The position numbers were made by a program, and so were the translations under genes. From IMG/VR virus record IMGVR_UViG_3300015368_000213, positions 1-64,000 of that record: 64,000 bases of DNA. The stretch is one strand, 5' to 3'. Below are positions 50,487 to 58,542 of this stretch, one piece after another. Below the pieces are notes generated by a model, which worked only from the letters and a program-made list of their open reading frames with translations, was not told the DNA's origin and did not search any database. The stretch is from a virus. How positions within the stretch are numbered: the stretch's first letter is position 1; the number at the start of each line of letters is the position of its first letter.

Positions 50487-51187
50487 TTTGTCTCCACATT
50501 TAATATGTCTTTACATTTGTTCCAAAATCTCTCTTGCTGCCCCTCATGGAAGGATTGCCAGCAATGCCAGAATAACGCCATTTCGCCTATATCTTCCCCT
50601 ATGACACCATAAGTAGTGCCTATACCATATGTGGGCATCCCATCTGCAAGTCTCCAGAATGGCTCTGTATTGGTCTCCCAAGCCATACGTATTGGTGGTG
50701 CTTCAAATGACATAGGCATCAACAGCTGAACATGCACATTATTCTCTTCTGCTTTATATGTCAATTCTTCGGCAACATCCCCACGATGTGTTTCCAGACA
50801 AGATGGTGCACCTAGTTTGTCATATGTTTCGAGCGAAAATGCGATATTATGCGCACCAGCAAATACGTGCTGGTTATTCTCTATATGATTACTACGTTGA
50901 GCATCACCCACCAACATACCACTATACGCACATGCAAACATATAATCTATTGATTGTTCAGTTAATGGTACACAATCAATATCCAAAAACATAACAGCAT
51001 CATGCCCCTTATTGCGTAGCATTGGAATCAACCCATCCATAGTATACCCATGTCTCATATCACTTAATACCTGATAAAACGCCACATTGGATTTGTTGAA
51101 TTTATCAACTACCTTTTTCTGGTATACTAGTGTGTTCTCGTTTATATTCCTCATGAAAATAGAAACGATACAAGGATTATTTGTCAT
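50483..51187 (-). CDS. Glycosyltransferase-like (GT-A, DxD)
   Basis: 234 residues. Rossmann-like N-terminus, AVMFLDIDCVPLTEQSIDYM with the DxD metal site, then DAQRSNHIENNQHVFAGAHN and a C-terminal segment ending WHCWQSFHEGQQERFWNK. Fits a GT-A glycosyltransferase. Followed by other sugar-related genes at 51189-52639. Confidence 0.65.
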   Translation of the reverse strand: MTNNPCIVSIFMRNINENTLVYQKKVVDKFNKSNVAFYQVLSDMRHGYTMDGLIPMLRNKGHDAVMFLDIDCVPLTEQSIDYMFACAYSGMLVGDAQRSNHIENNQHVFAGAHNIAFSLETYDKLGAPSCLETHRGDVAEELTYKAEENNVHVQLLMPMSFEAPPIRMAWETNTEPFWRLADGMPTYGIGTTYGVIGEDIGEMALFWHCWQSFHEGQQERFWNKCKDILNVETK

Positions 51188-51188
51188 A

Positions 51189-51902
51189 TTATTTCACCTT
51201 TTCGCATACTGCAACATAATAACCATTCCACCACAATTCCCTGTCTCCATTATAATTAGCGGGTAATTCCCATTCCTTATGCACCTTAACACCAGTCAAA
51301 TCAATAGCACGTCTGGTTCCTTTTTTCACATCATCTGAATTCCAATCATCTACGATGAAAATGAACACATCATCCAAAAAGAAGTAATAATGGGTTAATG
51401 CATACACATGATCCTTTTCAGTATGACCACCATCATATAAATATACATTAAATAGACCACTAGATACATTAGCCTTTTTCATAAACCTCAATTCATCATG
51501 CAATGCAAGGAATTGATGATCTGGTAGATTAAAGCAATCCGAATTATACATTGTATAATTATTGATATCATTGGATTTCATATTGGTTTCGAATATGTTT
51601 TTGATATCATACGTGCCATGCACATCAGTGCCAAACTGAGAGAAGTTATCAATTGCCAGCGCAAATTGTGGCTTATTCTTATAAAGGGCAGAAACAAAAG
51701 TGGATCCCATCCAAACACCAATCTCCAAATATCTTGTGTTTATATCATCGACAATCTCATTAAGAAATATTCTTATTTTAGATGATGACATTCCAACAAT
51801 ATCTAGTTGTGCTTGTTCCAACTTTGTTGAATTATTGTTTGCTTGATTTATCGCATACTCTACCCTTGAGATGTACGACTTTACTGTTTGTTCTTTTTCC
51901 AA
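51189..51902 (-). CDS. SAM-dependent methyltransferase (Methyltransf_24-like)
   Basis: 237 residues. NTRYLEIGVWMGSTFVSALY (SAM motif I), FALAIDNFSQFG, and VYLYDGGHTEKDHVYALTHY match the methyltransferase type often paired with glycosyltransferases (sugar or surface-polymer O-methylation). Overlaps the GT2 gene. Confidence 0.7.
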   Translation of the reverse strand: MEKEQTVKSYISRVEYAINQANNNSTKLEQAQLDIVGMSSSKIRIFLNEIVDDINTRYLEIGVWMGSTFVSALYKNKPQFALAIDNFSQFGTDVHGTYDIKNIFETNMKSNDINNYTMYNSDCFNLPDHQFLALHDELRFMKKANVSSGLFNVYLYDGGHTEKDHVYALTHYYFFLDDVFIFIVDDWNSDDVKKGTRRAIDLTGVKVHKEWELPANYNGDRELWWNGYYVAVCEKVK

Positions 51903-52639
51903 GGAAGCACCCCATTATACTTTTCTAACATTTTCCTATTACCATTCTCAAAGAATGGTGCTTGAACAGATAATCCCGTATTACCAACACGATATTTTAC
52001 ACTATACCCCCTAGTACAGTCAAATTTCAGCTTATTGTTTTTATGCATCAAAACAGCTGCAAGTGCGCGATCAATCTCCATCTGACCCGGTTCTCTGAAT
52101 TTCCTATACCAAACAGGAGCAATGCTGGTGGCAATATCTTTGCGCACGAAATAACAATTCACATCAATGAAAAAATCTTCATCATGGAGGCACGAAGCCC
52201 ACATACCTAGACTTTCACAATCATCCAGACATAAAACATTACCATCTTTATCTATAATCTTTCTTAGAGAATATGCCCAATCCAGCTTATTCGTTTGAAC
52301 CAAATCAACCAGTGATTGAATATGATTTGGTTCAAGCATATTATCATCATCTAACCATATGTGATAATCGCCCTCCGCAATAAATGTGCATGCACCATAA
52401 ATTCTATGCCCATTGTATCTATTTTTCCCAATAGAATATGGTAATTGAATAATTGCTTCATTATCTGATGTACTATTGAATCCTAAATCTTGGAATACGG
52501 AAGATGCTGCTTCTGATCGTTCATTACCATCAACAGCAACCAAGTGCTGGATATTTTTATATGTCTGTCTACGTACAGATTCAATGCACTCTTTTAGAAG
52601 TGGATTTCCTGTGGTAGGTGTTATCACTGATACTCTCAT
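51881..52639 (-). CDS. Glycosyltransferase family 2
   Basis: 252 residues. MRVSVITPTTGNPLLKECIE, SVRRQTYKNIQHLVAVDG and YHIWLDDDNMLEPNHIQSLV show the GT2 nucleotide-binding and DxD elements. Probably adds sugar to a phage or host acceptor. Confidence 0.8.
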   Translation of the reverse strand: MRVSVITPTTGNPLLKECIESVRRQTYKNIQHLVAVDGNERSEAASSVFQDLGFNSTSDNEAIIQLPYSIGKNRYNGHRIYGACTFIAEGDYHIWLDDDNMLEPNHIQSLVDLVQTNKLDWAYSLRKIIDKDGNVLCLDDCESLGMWASCLHDEDFFIDVNCYFVRKDIATSIAPVWYRKFREPGQMEIDRALAAVLMHKNNKLKFDCTRGYSVKYRVGNTGLSVQAPFFENGNRKMLEKYNGVLPWKKNKQ

Positions 52640-52757
52640 ATTTTACTCTCTGGTTTTCTATATCTATTATAAATGGGGATTCTTCTATTGAGGCTGGATA
52701 TGAATAGTCTACACATTCTCCAGCGCAAACCCTCCATATATCTGATGGACATACCAT
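52581..52757 (-). CDS. Possible 58-residue Cys-rich protein in the gap 52640-52799
   Basis: The gap before the GT2 gene is open in one frame: MVCPSDIWRVCAGECVDYSY, PASIEESPFIIDIENQRVKY, then a tail overlapping the GT2 start by about 59 bases. Ribosome site is weak. Composition looks protein-like, but it may be chance. Confidence 0.35.
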   Translation of the reverse strand: MVCPSDIWRVCAGECVDYSYPASIEESPFIIDIENQRVKYESISDNTYHRKSTSKRVH

Positions 52758-52799
52758 TTCTTATATTCCATATTTTATATTTGATCATAGGTATCATGA

Positions 52800-53453
52800 T
52801 TAATCCCACAAATCTTGGAAATACACACCAAATAATCTAAATCCATTTTGAACACGCTTTTTATGTTTCTTCAATTCTTTCATATATGTCACGTATGTAT
52901 GATTATCCCCCTCAACCATTTTAAATAATTCCGGATTATCCTCACATCTCTCGAATTTATAATCTATGACACCAGTACTGAATTTTCTCTCTGATTCAGG
53001 ATCCAGCATATCCTCGAAAGCAAAAATCATTTCATCTAACACCCAATCCCACCGAACATCATGGTGTTCGTCTACATCCCAACGACTTTCTGCTTTTATT
53101 TTTCGGCGTAGTTCTTTTGGTACGTCTTTATCATCAACATACGCTGATCCACGTTTGGTTGATTTTAATTGTTTGAGCATTGGTAGTATAATCAACGCCA
53201 AAGTATCATTCATTCCCCAAGTATCATAATCATCAATACGGATTTTTACTTTACGCTTCCGTTTGCTATCAAGCCAGATACACGCTTTATATAGCCAACT
53301 TTTTTCTCTGCTATGAGTATCATATATCCCCCATGCTAACCAATCACCAAATGCGTCAATTTTTGCCTCGTCTTTAGACCAGAACATTAATTTTCTTGCG
53401 ATTTGGTAAGGACCAATCCATTCCTTATGTTCACCGATATAAACTTTCATCAT
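52800..53453 (-). CDS. Conserved hypothetical phage protein
   Basis: 217 residues. KVYIGEHKEWIGPYQIARKL, RIDDYDTWGMNDTLALIILP and MLKQLKSTKRGSAYVDDKDV match a protein widely found in tailed phages of many hosts, where the pattern WIGPYQIA...DYDTW..D.TLA.II.PML is very conserved. To my knowledge uncharacterised. Confidence 0.8.
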   Translation of the reverse strand: MMKVYIGEHKEWIGPYQIARKLMFWSKDEAKIDAFGDWLAWGIYDTHSREKSWLYKACIWLDSKRKRKVKIRIDDYDTWGMNDTLALIILPMLKQLKSTKRGSAYVDDKDVPKELRRKIKAESRWDVDEHHDVRWDWVLDEMIFAFEDMLDPESERKFSTGVIDYKFERCEDNPELFKMVEGDNHTYVTYMKELKKHKKRVQNGFRLFGVYFQDLWD

Positions 53454-53647
53454 TCTACCCCAAAGTGTTTCTTGATCGCATCAGCATACATATTTCCTGT
53501 GGGTTCTTCCCATTCTTCAACACCAACACCAACACAAACATCTGCGCATTTTTTCACGATACTTTCTGCGAAATTCATGATTATATCATCCATTTGTTTA
53601 CTTTCCCGTGCACGAAACCAAAGATTCTCTATCATTTCTTTATTCAT
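53450..53647 (-). CDS. 65-residue hypothetical protein
   Basis: Start ATG 53647, overlapping the upstream stop. MNKEMIENLWFRARESKQMD, then FAESIVKKCADVCVGVGVEE and NMYADAIKKHFGVE. The I-KKCADVC segment is akin to the EACAKVC accessory signature elsewhere in this window. Function unknown. Confidence 0.55.
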   Translation of the reverse strand: MNKEMIENLWFRARESKQMDDIIMNFAESIVKKCADVCVGVGVEEWEEPTGNMYADAIKKHFGVE

Positions 53648-53891
53648 AATGAAAACAATCCCAACAAAATAAAATGTCCCCAGTATACTTCTTTTTACAT
53701 CCATCACAAGTCCAATAAAACCCCAAATCAAGGAATTCCTGTTCTTTCATCTTCATATGTGGCTCAATGCAATTATCATATAATTGCCTCATTTTTCTAA
53801 TGATAGTTGATTTCTCTTCTTCTGGTAAGAGTCCATAATCATGTCTATATGTTATACACATATCATGAATTATATTTTCTTTATTTTTCAT
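53640..53891 (-). CDS. Small protein with C-terminal zinc ribbon
   Basis: 83 residues. Helical N-terminus (MKNKENIIHDMCITYRHD, EKSTIIRKMRQLYDNCIEP) and a C-terminal pair CDGCKKKY ... FCWDC that should bind zinc. Function unknown. Confidence 0.55.
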   Translation of the reverse strand: MKNKENIIHDMCITYRHDYGLLPEEEKSTIIRKMRQLYDNCIEPHMKMKEQEFLDLGFYWTCDGCKKKYTGDILFCWDCFHYE

Positions 53892-54220
53892 TATACCATA
53901 TTCCGCAAAATTTTACCAATCTCCAATAAAGCATCTGCTGCGCCAAAAGCGGCTTCTCTATTATCTATAGCAGATTCAGCAACACTTCGTAATTGATTTA
54001 TTCTATCTGTATGTGCTTTGATTTCATTTAATCCATATCCGGTTTCCCGTGAAACCTCTGTCCTATTCAGGATATCAATATCTCTTTCAGCATCACTTGC
54101 CACTCTATGCCAATTTCTAGCTGATCTGACAAAGGAATTGGCGGCAGTATTACATAGCACATCAATTGGTCTCTCAACACCACGATACACATTATCATAT
54201 GGGATTTCAGTTTCTGTCAT
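53891..54220 (-). CDS. 109-residue helical protein
   Basis: ATG 54220 is chosen for its GGGGAAGC ribosome site. MTETEIPYDNVYRGVERPID, FVRSARNWHRVASDAERDID, INQLRSVAESAIDNREAAFG. Predominantly helical. Function unknown. Confidence 0.5.
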   Translation of the reverse strand: MTETEIPYDNVYRGVERPIDVLCNTAANSFVRSARNWHRVASDAERDIDILNRTEVSRETGYGLNEIKAHTDRINQLRSVAESAIDNREAAFGAADALLEIGKILRNMV

Positions 54221-54386
54221 TTGTGCTTCCCCTGCATTTAACATATTCATTATAATCCAATTGCAATATATCCTCAATTGCCTTATCCGGATCAATTCCA
54301 AAATCTTCCATATCTTTTCTTGCTTGATCAGGGAGATTAACTATTTGCTTGGCTCTCCATTCTTCGTAAGGTATAATTTTGTCCAT
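54207..54386 (-). CDS. 59-residue hypothetical protein
   Basis: From ATG 54386: MDKIIPYEEWRAKQIVNLPD, then ARKDMEDFGIDPDKAIEDIL and QLDYNEYVKCRG. Function unknown. Confidence 0.5.
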   Translation of the reverse strand: MDKIIPYEEWRAKQIVNLPDQARKDMEDFGIDPDKAIEDILQLDYNEYVKCRGSTNDRN

Positions 54387-54388
54387 AC

Positions 54389-54625
54389 TCACCTCCAAAA
54401 CTCTTTCTTAGCCTGTTCCCAAACTTCCCTTGGGTGCATCAAACACCACAATCCAATATAAAATGGAGCAATAATAATACACAGTATTTTGAAGTTCCAT
54501 AGTGGTTTAACATCCACAATTTTTTGCATAGGTATAATTAAAGGAAGCGACATAACCGCAACCCACACAATCTGATAGATTGCACAACAAAGGAACAACC
54601 ACCCACCACCAGTTAGCCGTTTCAT
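54389..54625 (-). CDS. Two-helix membrane protein
   Basis: 78 residues with hydrophobic segments WLFLCCAIYQIVWVAVMSLP and FKILCIIIAPFYIGLWCLM, ending in a charged tail (HPREVWEQAKKEFWR). Function unknown. Confidence 0.55.
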   Translation of the reverse strand: MKRLTGGGWLFLCCAIYQIVWVAVMSLPLIIPMQKIVDVKPLWNFKILCIIIAPFYIGLWCLMHPREVWEQAKKEFWR

Positions 54626-54795
54626 TCTTTAATCTCCTCACTGTGTCCACATGCAGGACATTTTAAAACATTGATAAGTTCTAATGTTTCTGCGTTTATC
54701 ATCGGCGGTCGAATGATAAACGAGACGTTCGATTCTATATCGGGTTTAATCGCTTTACCTAAAATCATTTCAGTTCCACATTTTGGACAAATCAT
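54622..54795 (-). CDS. 57-residue zinc-ribbon protein
   Basis: MICPKCGTEMILGKAIKPDI ... INVLKCPACGHSEEIKE: two CPxCG knuckles about 43 residues apart, a complete zinc ribbon. Overlaps both neighbours by four bases. Function unknown. Confidence 0.6.
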   Translation of the reverse strand: MICPKCGTEMILGKAIKPDIESNVSFIIRPPMINAETLELINVLKCPACGHSEEIKE

Positions 54796-55058
54796 TCTTC
54801 AACTCCATAAAAGTGTTCTAAAATCTTTTCATCTAAATGAAGAAAGTACCCGCACGATTCTAATGGCACTTCTTTATATACTTCATTGGTAATAGATCTA
54901 CATTCTGCCACAATCAACTTAGCAAATTTCTCTAAATGATCTGTGGTACAGCCAATGTTCCATTTAATTCTTTCTGGTATACCAGCATCTGGCATAACCA
55001 AATCCATTAAAATAGAGCCAGCATGTTGTTCAGCCAATTCTTTAATTTTTTGATTCAT
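54792..55058 (-). CDS. 88-residue protein with LEKFAKLI-EC motif
   Basis: MNQKIKELAEQHAGSILMDL, then CTTDHLEKFAKLIVAECRSI; same core as the protein at 22903-23121, so a dispersed small family. Function unknown. Confidence 0.6.
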   Translation of the reverse strand: MNQKIKELAEQHAGSILMDLVMPDAGIPERIKWNIGCTTDHLEKFAKLIVAECRSITNEVYKEVPLESCGYFLHLDEKILEHFYGVEE

Positions 55059-55188
55059 TTAAAGCCTCTCTACATTCAATTAATAAGTCTCTCACCACAT
55101 CATGATTGGCAAGCTCCGGATTAAATAATCCACCAGTTGATAAATATTCTGTAATCTTATCAACCAATTGTTTGTTCCGTTCATTCAT
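55042..55188 (-). CDS. 48-residue helical protein
   Basis: MNERNKQLVDKITEYLSTGG, LFNPELANHDVVRDLLIECR, EALNESKN. The NPEL...VRDLLIECREAL pattern occurs in small proteins of other phages I recall. Start overlaps the upstream stop. Function unknown. Confidence 0.55.
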   Translation of the reverse strand: MNERNKQLVDKITEYLSTGGLFNPELANHDVVRDLLIECREALNESKN

Positions 55189-55423
55189 CATTTGGTGCTC
55201 GTGTGATAGGTTTGGTATTCATCTCTTTGAGAATTTGTTTAAGAGTGTCGCAAAATTTGTCAACGTCATATTCATCTATTGACCAACGCTCTGTTTTAAT
55301 AATCAGAAAATGACCAACACCGCTGTTTTGTGTTTGCACAGTTAGATATTGACCACCAACATTTGAGTCGCATGTGTCAGGATCTTGATAATAAATGTGA
55401 GTTTTTTCGACAATTTCCATCAT
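55181..55423 (-). CDS. 80-residue hypothetical protein
   Basis: MMEIVEKTHIYYQDPDTCDS, GGQYLTVQTQNSGVGHFLII, then a helix (DVDKFCDTLKQILKEM). Alpha/beta small protein, unknown function. Start overlaps the upstream TGA. Confidence 0.55.
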   Translation of the reverse strand: MMEIVEKTHIYYQDPDTCDSNVGGQYLTVQTQNSGVGHFLIIKTERWSIDEYDVDKFCDTLKQILKEMNTKPITRAPNDE

Positions 55424-55563
55424 TTACTCAATATCCTCATACAATAAAACCAACTATTAGTTAATCTACATTGTTTCCACATATAAATTTCATACCAAAT
55501 TCCCAGAGCAATAACAGCAACAATTGCTGTTCCCATTACTAAAATCATTATCTTATTTTTCAT
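55420..55563 (-). CDS. 47-residue membrane peptide
   Basis: MKNKIMILVMGTAIVAVIAL with the rest of one transmembrane helix, then a Cys/Trp-containing tail. GGGGAG precedes the ATG. Function unknown. Confidence 0.5.
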   Translation of the reverse strand: MKNKIMILVMGTAIVAVIALGIWYEIYMWKQCRLTNSWFYCMRILSK

Positions 55564-55862
55564 TAATCTCCCCACTACATGGCTCCCATATTATAGTCAC
55601 TGTTGGGATTGATTCTACAGTAGGATTGAATCTAACGTCAAATGCTTCGGTAACATCACGACTTACATCGACTATTGAGTCGCCATCATATTGTTTTTCG
55701 AATATAGCATTCTTTTCTGACTAATTCATATCTAATTGATCCATGTGTAATAGGCTCAGATACTTTTTCTCGGACAAGTTTGACTCTTCCTTCCGTGTTA
55801 GTCCTACCTAGAAATACATTCTTGTAGTAGACTTTCCATTCATACAAATTTTCATCAATCAT
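55553..55862 (-). pseudogene. Frameshifted small gene (two halves)
   Basis: The 5' half (55686-55862) encodes MIDENLYEWKVYYKNVFLGR... to SIRYELVRKECYIRKTI and stops. The 3' half (55553 to about 55737), +1 relative, encodes NAIFEKQYDGDSIVDVSRDV ... WEPCSGEINEK but has no start codon. Joining them at the AAAA run near 55728 gives one ~104-residue protein. Either a natural single-base disruption, an assembly error or programmed frameshifting; the 5' half alone could also be a real 58-residue gene. Confidence 0.45.
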
Positions 55863-55939
55863 TTTACCTCTATCAAAGGTTTATAAGCACTACCACCCCA
55901 CCAAACATCCCGCCATCGGCATATGGAAATTTGTTCATT
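55863..55939 (-). other. Short gap, possible remnant of Trp-rich peptide gene
   Basis: One frame reads CRWRDVWWGGSAYKPLIEVK and stops at the start of the next gene, but no ATG/GTG/TTG start is in frame. It may be a degraded or ATT-initiated tiny gene. No promoter seen. Confidence 0.25.
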
Positions 55940-56413
55940 TTATGGAGCACGAAAGTAAAGATCAAGCTGGAATAGAGTAGAATCCAAATCAGTGTGGTGA
56001 ATAGCGAATCCACCAGCTGTCTTAAATTCATCGACATTATCCAAATGATCATCTATGAGAATATGATATGCTGCCGCATAATCCTGTTTGTATTTTTTCC
56101 CAGCTACAACATTGATTGGGCAATCAAATCCGTTAGATTGTAGCCAATGGATTTTTTGTTCTTTAATGGCATCATAATAATCCTCCCCACCACTAGAAGA
56201 TAGAATTTCATAAGGAATTCCTGTTTCCTTCACAGCCTGTAGAAGCATTTTACCATCAACGTGCCAATCAAGATGCTTGAATTGCTCAGTCAGCACCCAA
56301 TGCTCCCAATTCTCTTTCCATTTGGTTTTACTGGTATTACCATATAGTCCGAAATAACGTCCATTAAAGTCCGTCAGTACGCCATCCATATCTAAATAAA
56401 TTTTGTTAATCAC
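55940..56413 (-). CDS. HAD-superfamily phosphatase, 5'-nucleotidase-like
   Basis: 157 residues. DMDGVLTDF (8-16) carries both catalytic Asp; EILSSSGGEDYYDAI matches the Ser/Thr motif; VVAGKKYKQDY supplies the Lys; and HILIDDHLDNVDEF the final Asp pair. May dephosphorylate nucleotides in the dNTP pathway or DNA/RNA 3' ends; substrate unknown. Confidence 0.75.
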   Translation of the reverse strand: MINKIYLDMDGVLTDFNGRYFGLYGNTSKTKWKENWEHWVLTEQFKHLDWHVDGKMLLQAVKETGIPYEILSSSGGEDYYDAIKEQKIHWLQSNGFDCPINVVAGKKYKQDYAAAYHILIDDHLDNVDEFKTAGGFAIHHTDLDSTLFQLDLYFRAP

Positions 56414-56899
56414 TCAGTTAATCTCCAATCCATCAGTTCTCTCTGCACTAGGGAATACATTAGTAAAAAGGAATTTACCATCAAGAACAATCACTCTCAC
56501 CAAACGCCCAGCCGAACATCGCAAGTAATCCCTACCACCATCAATCATATATTCTCCCTTCATGACGCAATCATGGCGATATCGGGACACAATAACTTCA
56601 CCATCATCACACAGAATACCCATGATAGGTTCTGAAAATGCTGATTCGGCATTTGTTATCATCCATCCAAGATCGTGTATTAGTGTATATTGCGTATGAA
56701 ACAGACCAAAATAATTAGTGTGCCCTTTTGATGTGTCAGGATTCTCCACATAGAAGACATCAACAGGGTGTTCATTCCACCCGCCCCCGCTGTTCTTTGT
56801 GCACCAATAACCCATGTATTTGGCATTGTATCGTTCTTCCATTTTTGCTATACCATTTTCGCTAAAATGGAATCCGCATTTAGGGGTGTTTATAAACAT
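56414..56899 (-). CDS. Conserved hypothetical protein, 161 aa
   Basis: KCGFHFSENGIAKMEERYNA, YMGYWCTKNSGGGWNEHPVD and VFYVENPDTSKGHTNYFGLF, with alternating strands later (GEVIVSRYRHDCVMKGEYMI). Compact alpha/beta protein, family not recognised. Confidence 0.55.
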   Translation of the reverse strand: MFINTPKCGFHFSENGIAKMEERYNAKYMGYWCTKNSGGGWNEHPVDVFYVENPDTSKGHTNYFGLFHTQYTLIHDLGWMITNAESAFSEPIMGILCDDGEVIVSRYRHDCVMKGEYMIDGGRDYLRCSAGRLVRVIVLDGKFLFTNVFPSAERTDGLEIN

Positions 56900-56900
56900 A

Positions 56901-57122
56901 CTATACTTTTTGTATCAGTTTAGATACAGAATGCTCCGCTATTTTAGCTTGAATCATTGTTGGGATATCTGTGTATGGTTCTTCAAGATAATAAGAACAA
57001 CCATTCACCCAGTTATTATACTTTACGAACTTCGCAAAGTCAATCATATGCTTCCTGTTCTTGGGATCAAAGGAAACACGAGGTTTCTGTATCAACACAG
57101 ATTGTTTGTATATATTGGTCAT
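56901..57122 (-). CDS. 73-residue conserved small protein
   Basis: SVLIQKPRVSFDPKNRKHMI, DFAKFVKYNNWVNGCSYYLE, EPYTDIPTMIQAKIAEHSVS. The NWVNGCSYYLEEPYTDIP segment resembles small proteins of T4-like phages. Function unknown. Confidence 0.6.
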   Translation of the reverse strand: MTNIYKQSVLIQKPRVSFDPKNRKHMIDFAKFVKYNNWVNGCSYYLEEPYTDIPTMIQAKIAEHSVSKLIQKV

Positions 57123-57505
57123 TTTAGCACCACATCATACCCTTTACTGTTTAAAATTTCAATAGCATCCAACAATTGCAGCCTAACCGCATTATCTTCG
57201 TTACGTTTAGCTTGAATTTCTTCCAACTGATTAAGTTTGTTTTTATATAATTTCACCTTATTGGGTAATCCCCCAATCACCCCTGTCTCTTCTATCCGTT
57301 TCGAAAGACGAGATGATAGATTTTTTCTGTATTGCGGATCTTTTGCCAATTCTCTAGCAAAAGCCCTTATTTTTCTGGGGGTATTCAAACCCGCAACAGC
57401 AAGCACATCATCATCAAAATTATGAAATTCAAAAATATCCTGTTGAGCAAAATATAAAACAATTTTATATGGCACCTTCACATTGATTCCTGTGTCTTTA
57501 CTCAT
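57119..57505 (-). CDS. Hypothetical protein, 128 aa
   Basis: From ATG 57505: MSKDTGINVKVPYKIVLYFA, FHNFDDDVLAVAGLNTPRKI, then a long charged helix (LYKNKLNQLEEIQAKRNE). Overlaps the next gene. Function unknown. Confidence 0.5.
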   Translation of the reverse strand: MSKDTGINVKVPYKIVLYFAQQDIFEFHNFDDDVLAVAGLNTPRKIRAFARELAKDPQYRKNLSSRLSKRIEETGVIGGLPNKVKLYKNKLNQLEEIQAKRNEDNAVRLQLLDAIEILNSKGYDVVLK

Positions 57506-57517
57506 AACAATCTCCAA

Positions 57518-57778
57518 TCAATATTCATGGTGGATTTTCAAATAATCCACATTAAACAATCTCTCACTTGGACGATATAAGCACATTTCCCCATCCCAAC
57601 CACCCATAGAAAATAGTGGATCACCTTCCATGACAGCTTTAAACATCACCCTACGACCTGTATGGTGACTATCAACATATAGCTGTCGTGGCATACCAAC
57701 GAATTCGGACGACAAAACCAAACATTTTTGGGTTTTGTTGTATGAGCATGTTGCCATCTTTACTGTGGGGATATTCAT
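57518..57778 (-). CDS. 86-residue conserved phage protein
   Basis: TCSYNKTQKCLVLSSEFVGM, VDSHHTGRRVMFKAVMEGDP, LFSMGGWDGEMCLYRP and EY at the end. I recall the GRRV.F..V..GDPLFDQDGWDGE style motif in other phage proteins. Function unknown. Confidence 0.6.
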   Translation of the reverse strand: MNIPTVKMATCSYNKTQKCLVLSSEFVGMPRQLYVDSHHTGRRVMFKAVMEGDPLFSMGGWDGEMCLYRPSERLFNVDYLKIHHEY

Positions 57779-57788
57779 GATATATACT

Positions 57789-58076
57789 CTAATCTTCGAT
57801 GTTCATATCATAGAATGCTTCGATTTCATCTTCGATACGATTTTCATCGTCACCATCCATTTTATTACGAAGCCAATCAGCCCTATAACCCTTCCTATCT
57901 AAAATGACATATTGGATATCTGTATATCCATAATATTCCATGGCACTTGATGCTCTACGATTATAAGATCCGGCAATATTTTCATATTGTGTGATCATAA
58001 CCTGACAAGGAATCCCATGGATTCTGGTGGAGAAGTCACCACGCTTTTTCTTTGGGGCTAATGTGTTCGTGTTCAC
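57789..58076 (-). CDS. 95-residue conserved phage protein
   Basis: KKRGDFSTRIHGIPCQVMIT, YNRRASSAMEYYGYTDIQYV, LDRKGYRADWLRNKM and an acidic tail. The H-G-I-P-C and P-x-D style layout is typical of small phage proteins; function unknown. Confidence 0.55.
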   Translation of the reverse strand: MNTNTLAPKKKRGDFSTRIHGIPCQVMITQYENIAGSYNRRASSAMEYYGYTDIQYVILDRKGYRADWLRNKMDGDDENRIEDEIEAFYDMNIED

Positions 58077-58080
58077 GATA

Positions 58081-58221
58081 TTATTTCCAAGGATAGTAAA
58101 TTGAATCTAAATCTGCCGCATTATCCGCATATTGCGAATTGTGATTTTCGATAAATTCCAATTCATCATCGTCCGAATACTGGGGAGAATCCACCACTTG
58201 ATCTTTAGTATCATCAGACAT
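58081..58221 (-). CDS. 46-residue acidic protein
   Basis: MSDDTKDQVVDSPQYSDDDE, LEFIENHNSQYADNAADLDS, IYYPWK. Very acidic, disordered; GGGAGG precedes the ATG and a strong promoter lies upstream at 58253-58280, so it is expressed first in that unit. Function unknown. Confidence 0.55.
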   Translation of the reverse strand: MSDDTKDQVVDSPQYSDDDELEFIENHNSQYADNAADLDSIYYPWK

Positions 58222-58252
58222 ATATCCTCCCAACCACTTAATCTATGGCTAC

Positions 58253-58280
58253 ATTATATAGAAATGCGGGGGAAAGTCAA
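58253..58280 (-). promoter_or_regulatory. sigma70-type promoter (TTGACTTT class)
   Basis: Minus strand: -35 TTGACT (58275-58280), 16-base spacer, perfect -10 TATAAT (58253-58258). Starts the small-gene operon from 58221 leftwards. Confidence 0.8.
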
Positions 58281-58308
58281 CAAATAAAATCGTATTTAAA
58301 ACAACGAC

Positions 58309-58542
58309 TTACGTGTGATATAGGGTTTTTGAATATAAAATTCCCAGAAAATAGATGATTAATAGTGCCAGAGATACCACCCACAGGCTGGCTTCCTTCA
58401 TACGCACACCAGCCCAGCACCATCCAGCATTACCAGCAAATGCCAATACAACGTTGTATGGGAATAGGTTGAGGCTGCTCAGTATGGATGCAACTATTAA
58501 CAATATTGTGGATGACCATTTCAGAATAGTATCAAATTTCAT
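58309..58542 (-). CDS. Membrane protein, two to three helices
   Basis: 77 residues with hydrophobic segments around 10-28, 30-45 and 52-70 (STILLIVASILSSLNLF, VVLAFAGNAGWCWAGV, LWVVSLALLIIYFLGI). Overlaps the dCMP deaminase stop. Similar small membrane proteins occur in T4-like cyanophages. Function unknown. Confidence 0.6.
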   Translation of the reverse strand: MKFDTILKWSSTILLIVASILSSLNLFPYNVVLAFAGNAGWCWAGVRMKEASLWVVSLALLIIYFLGILYSKTLYHT

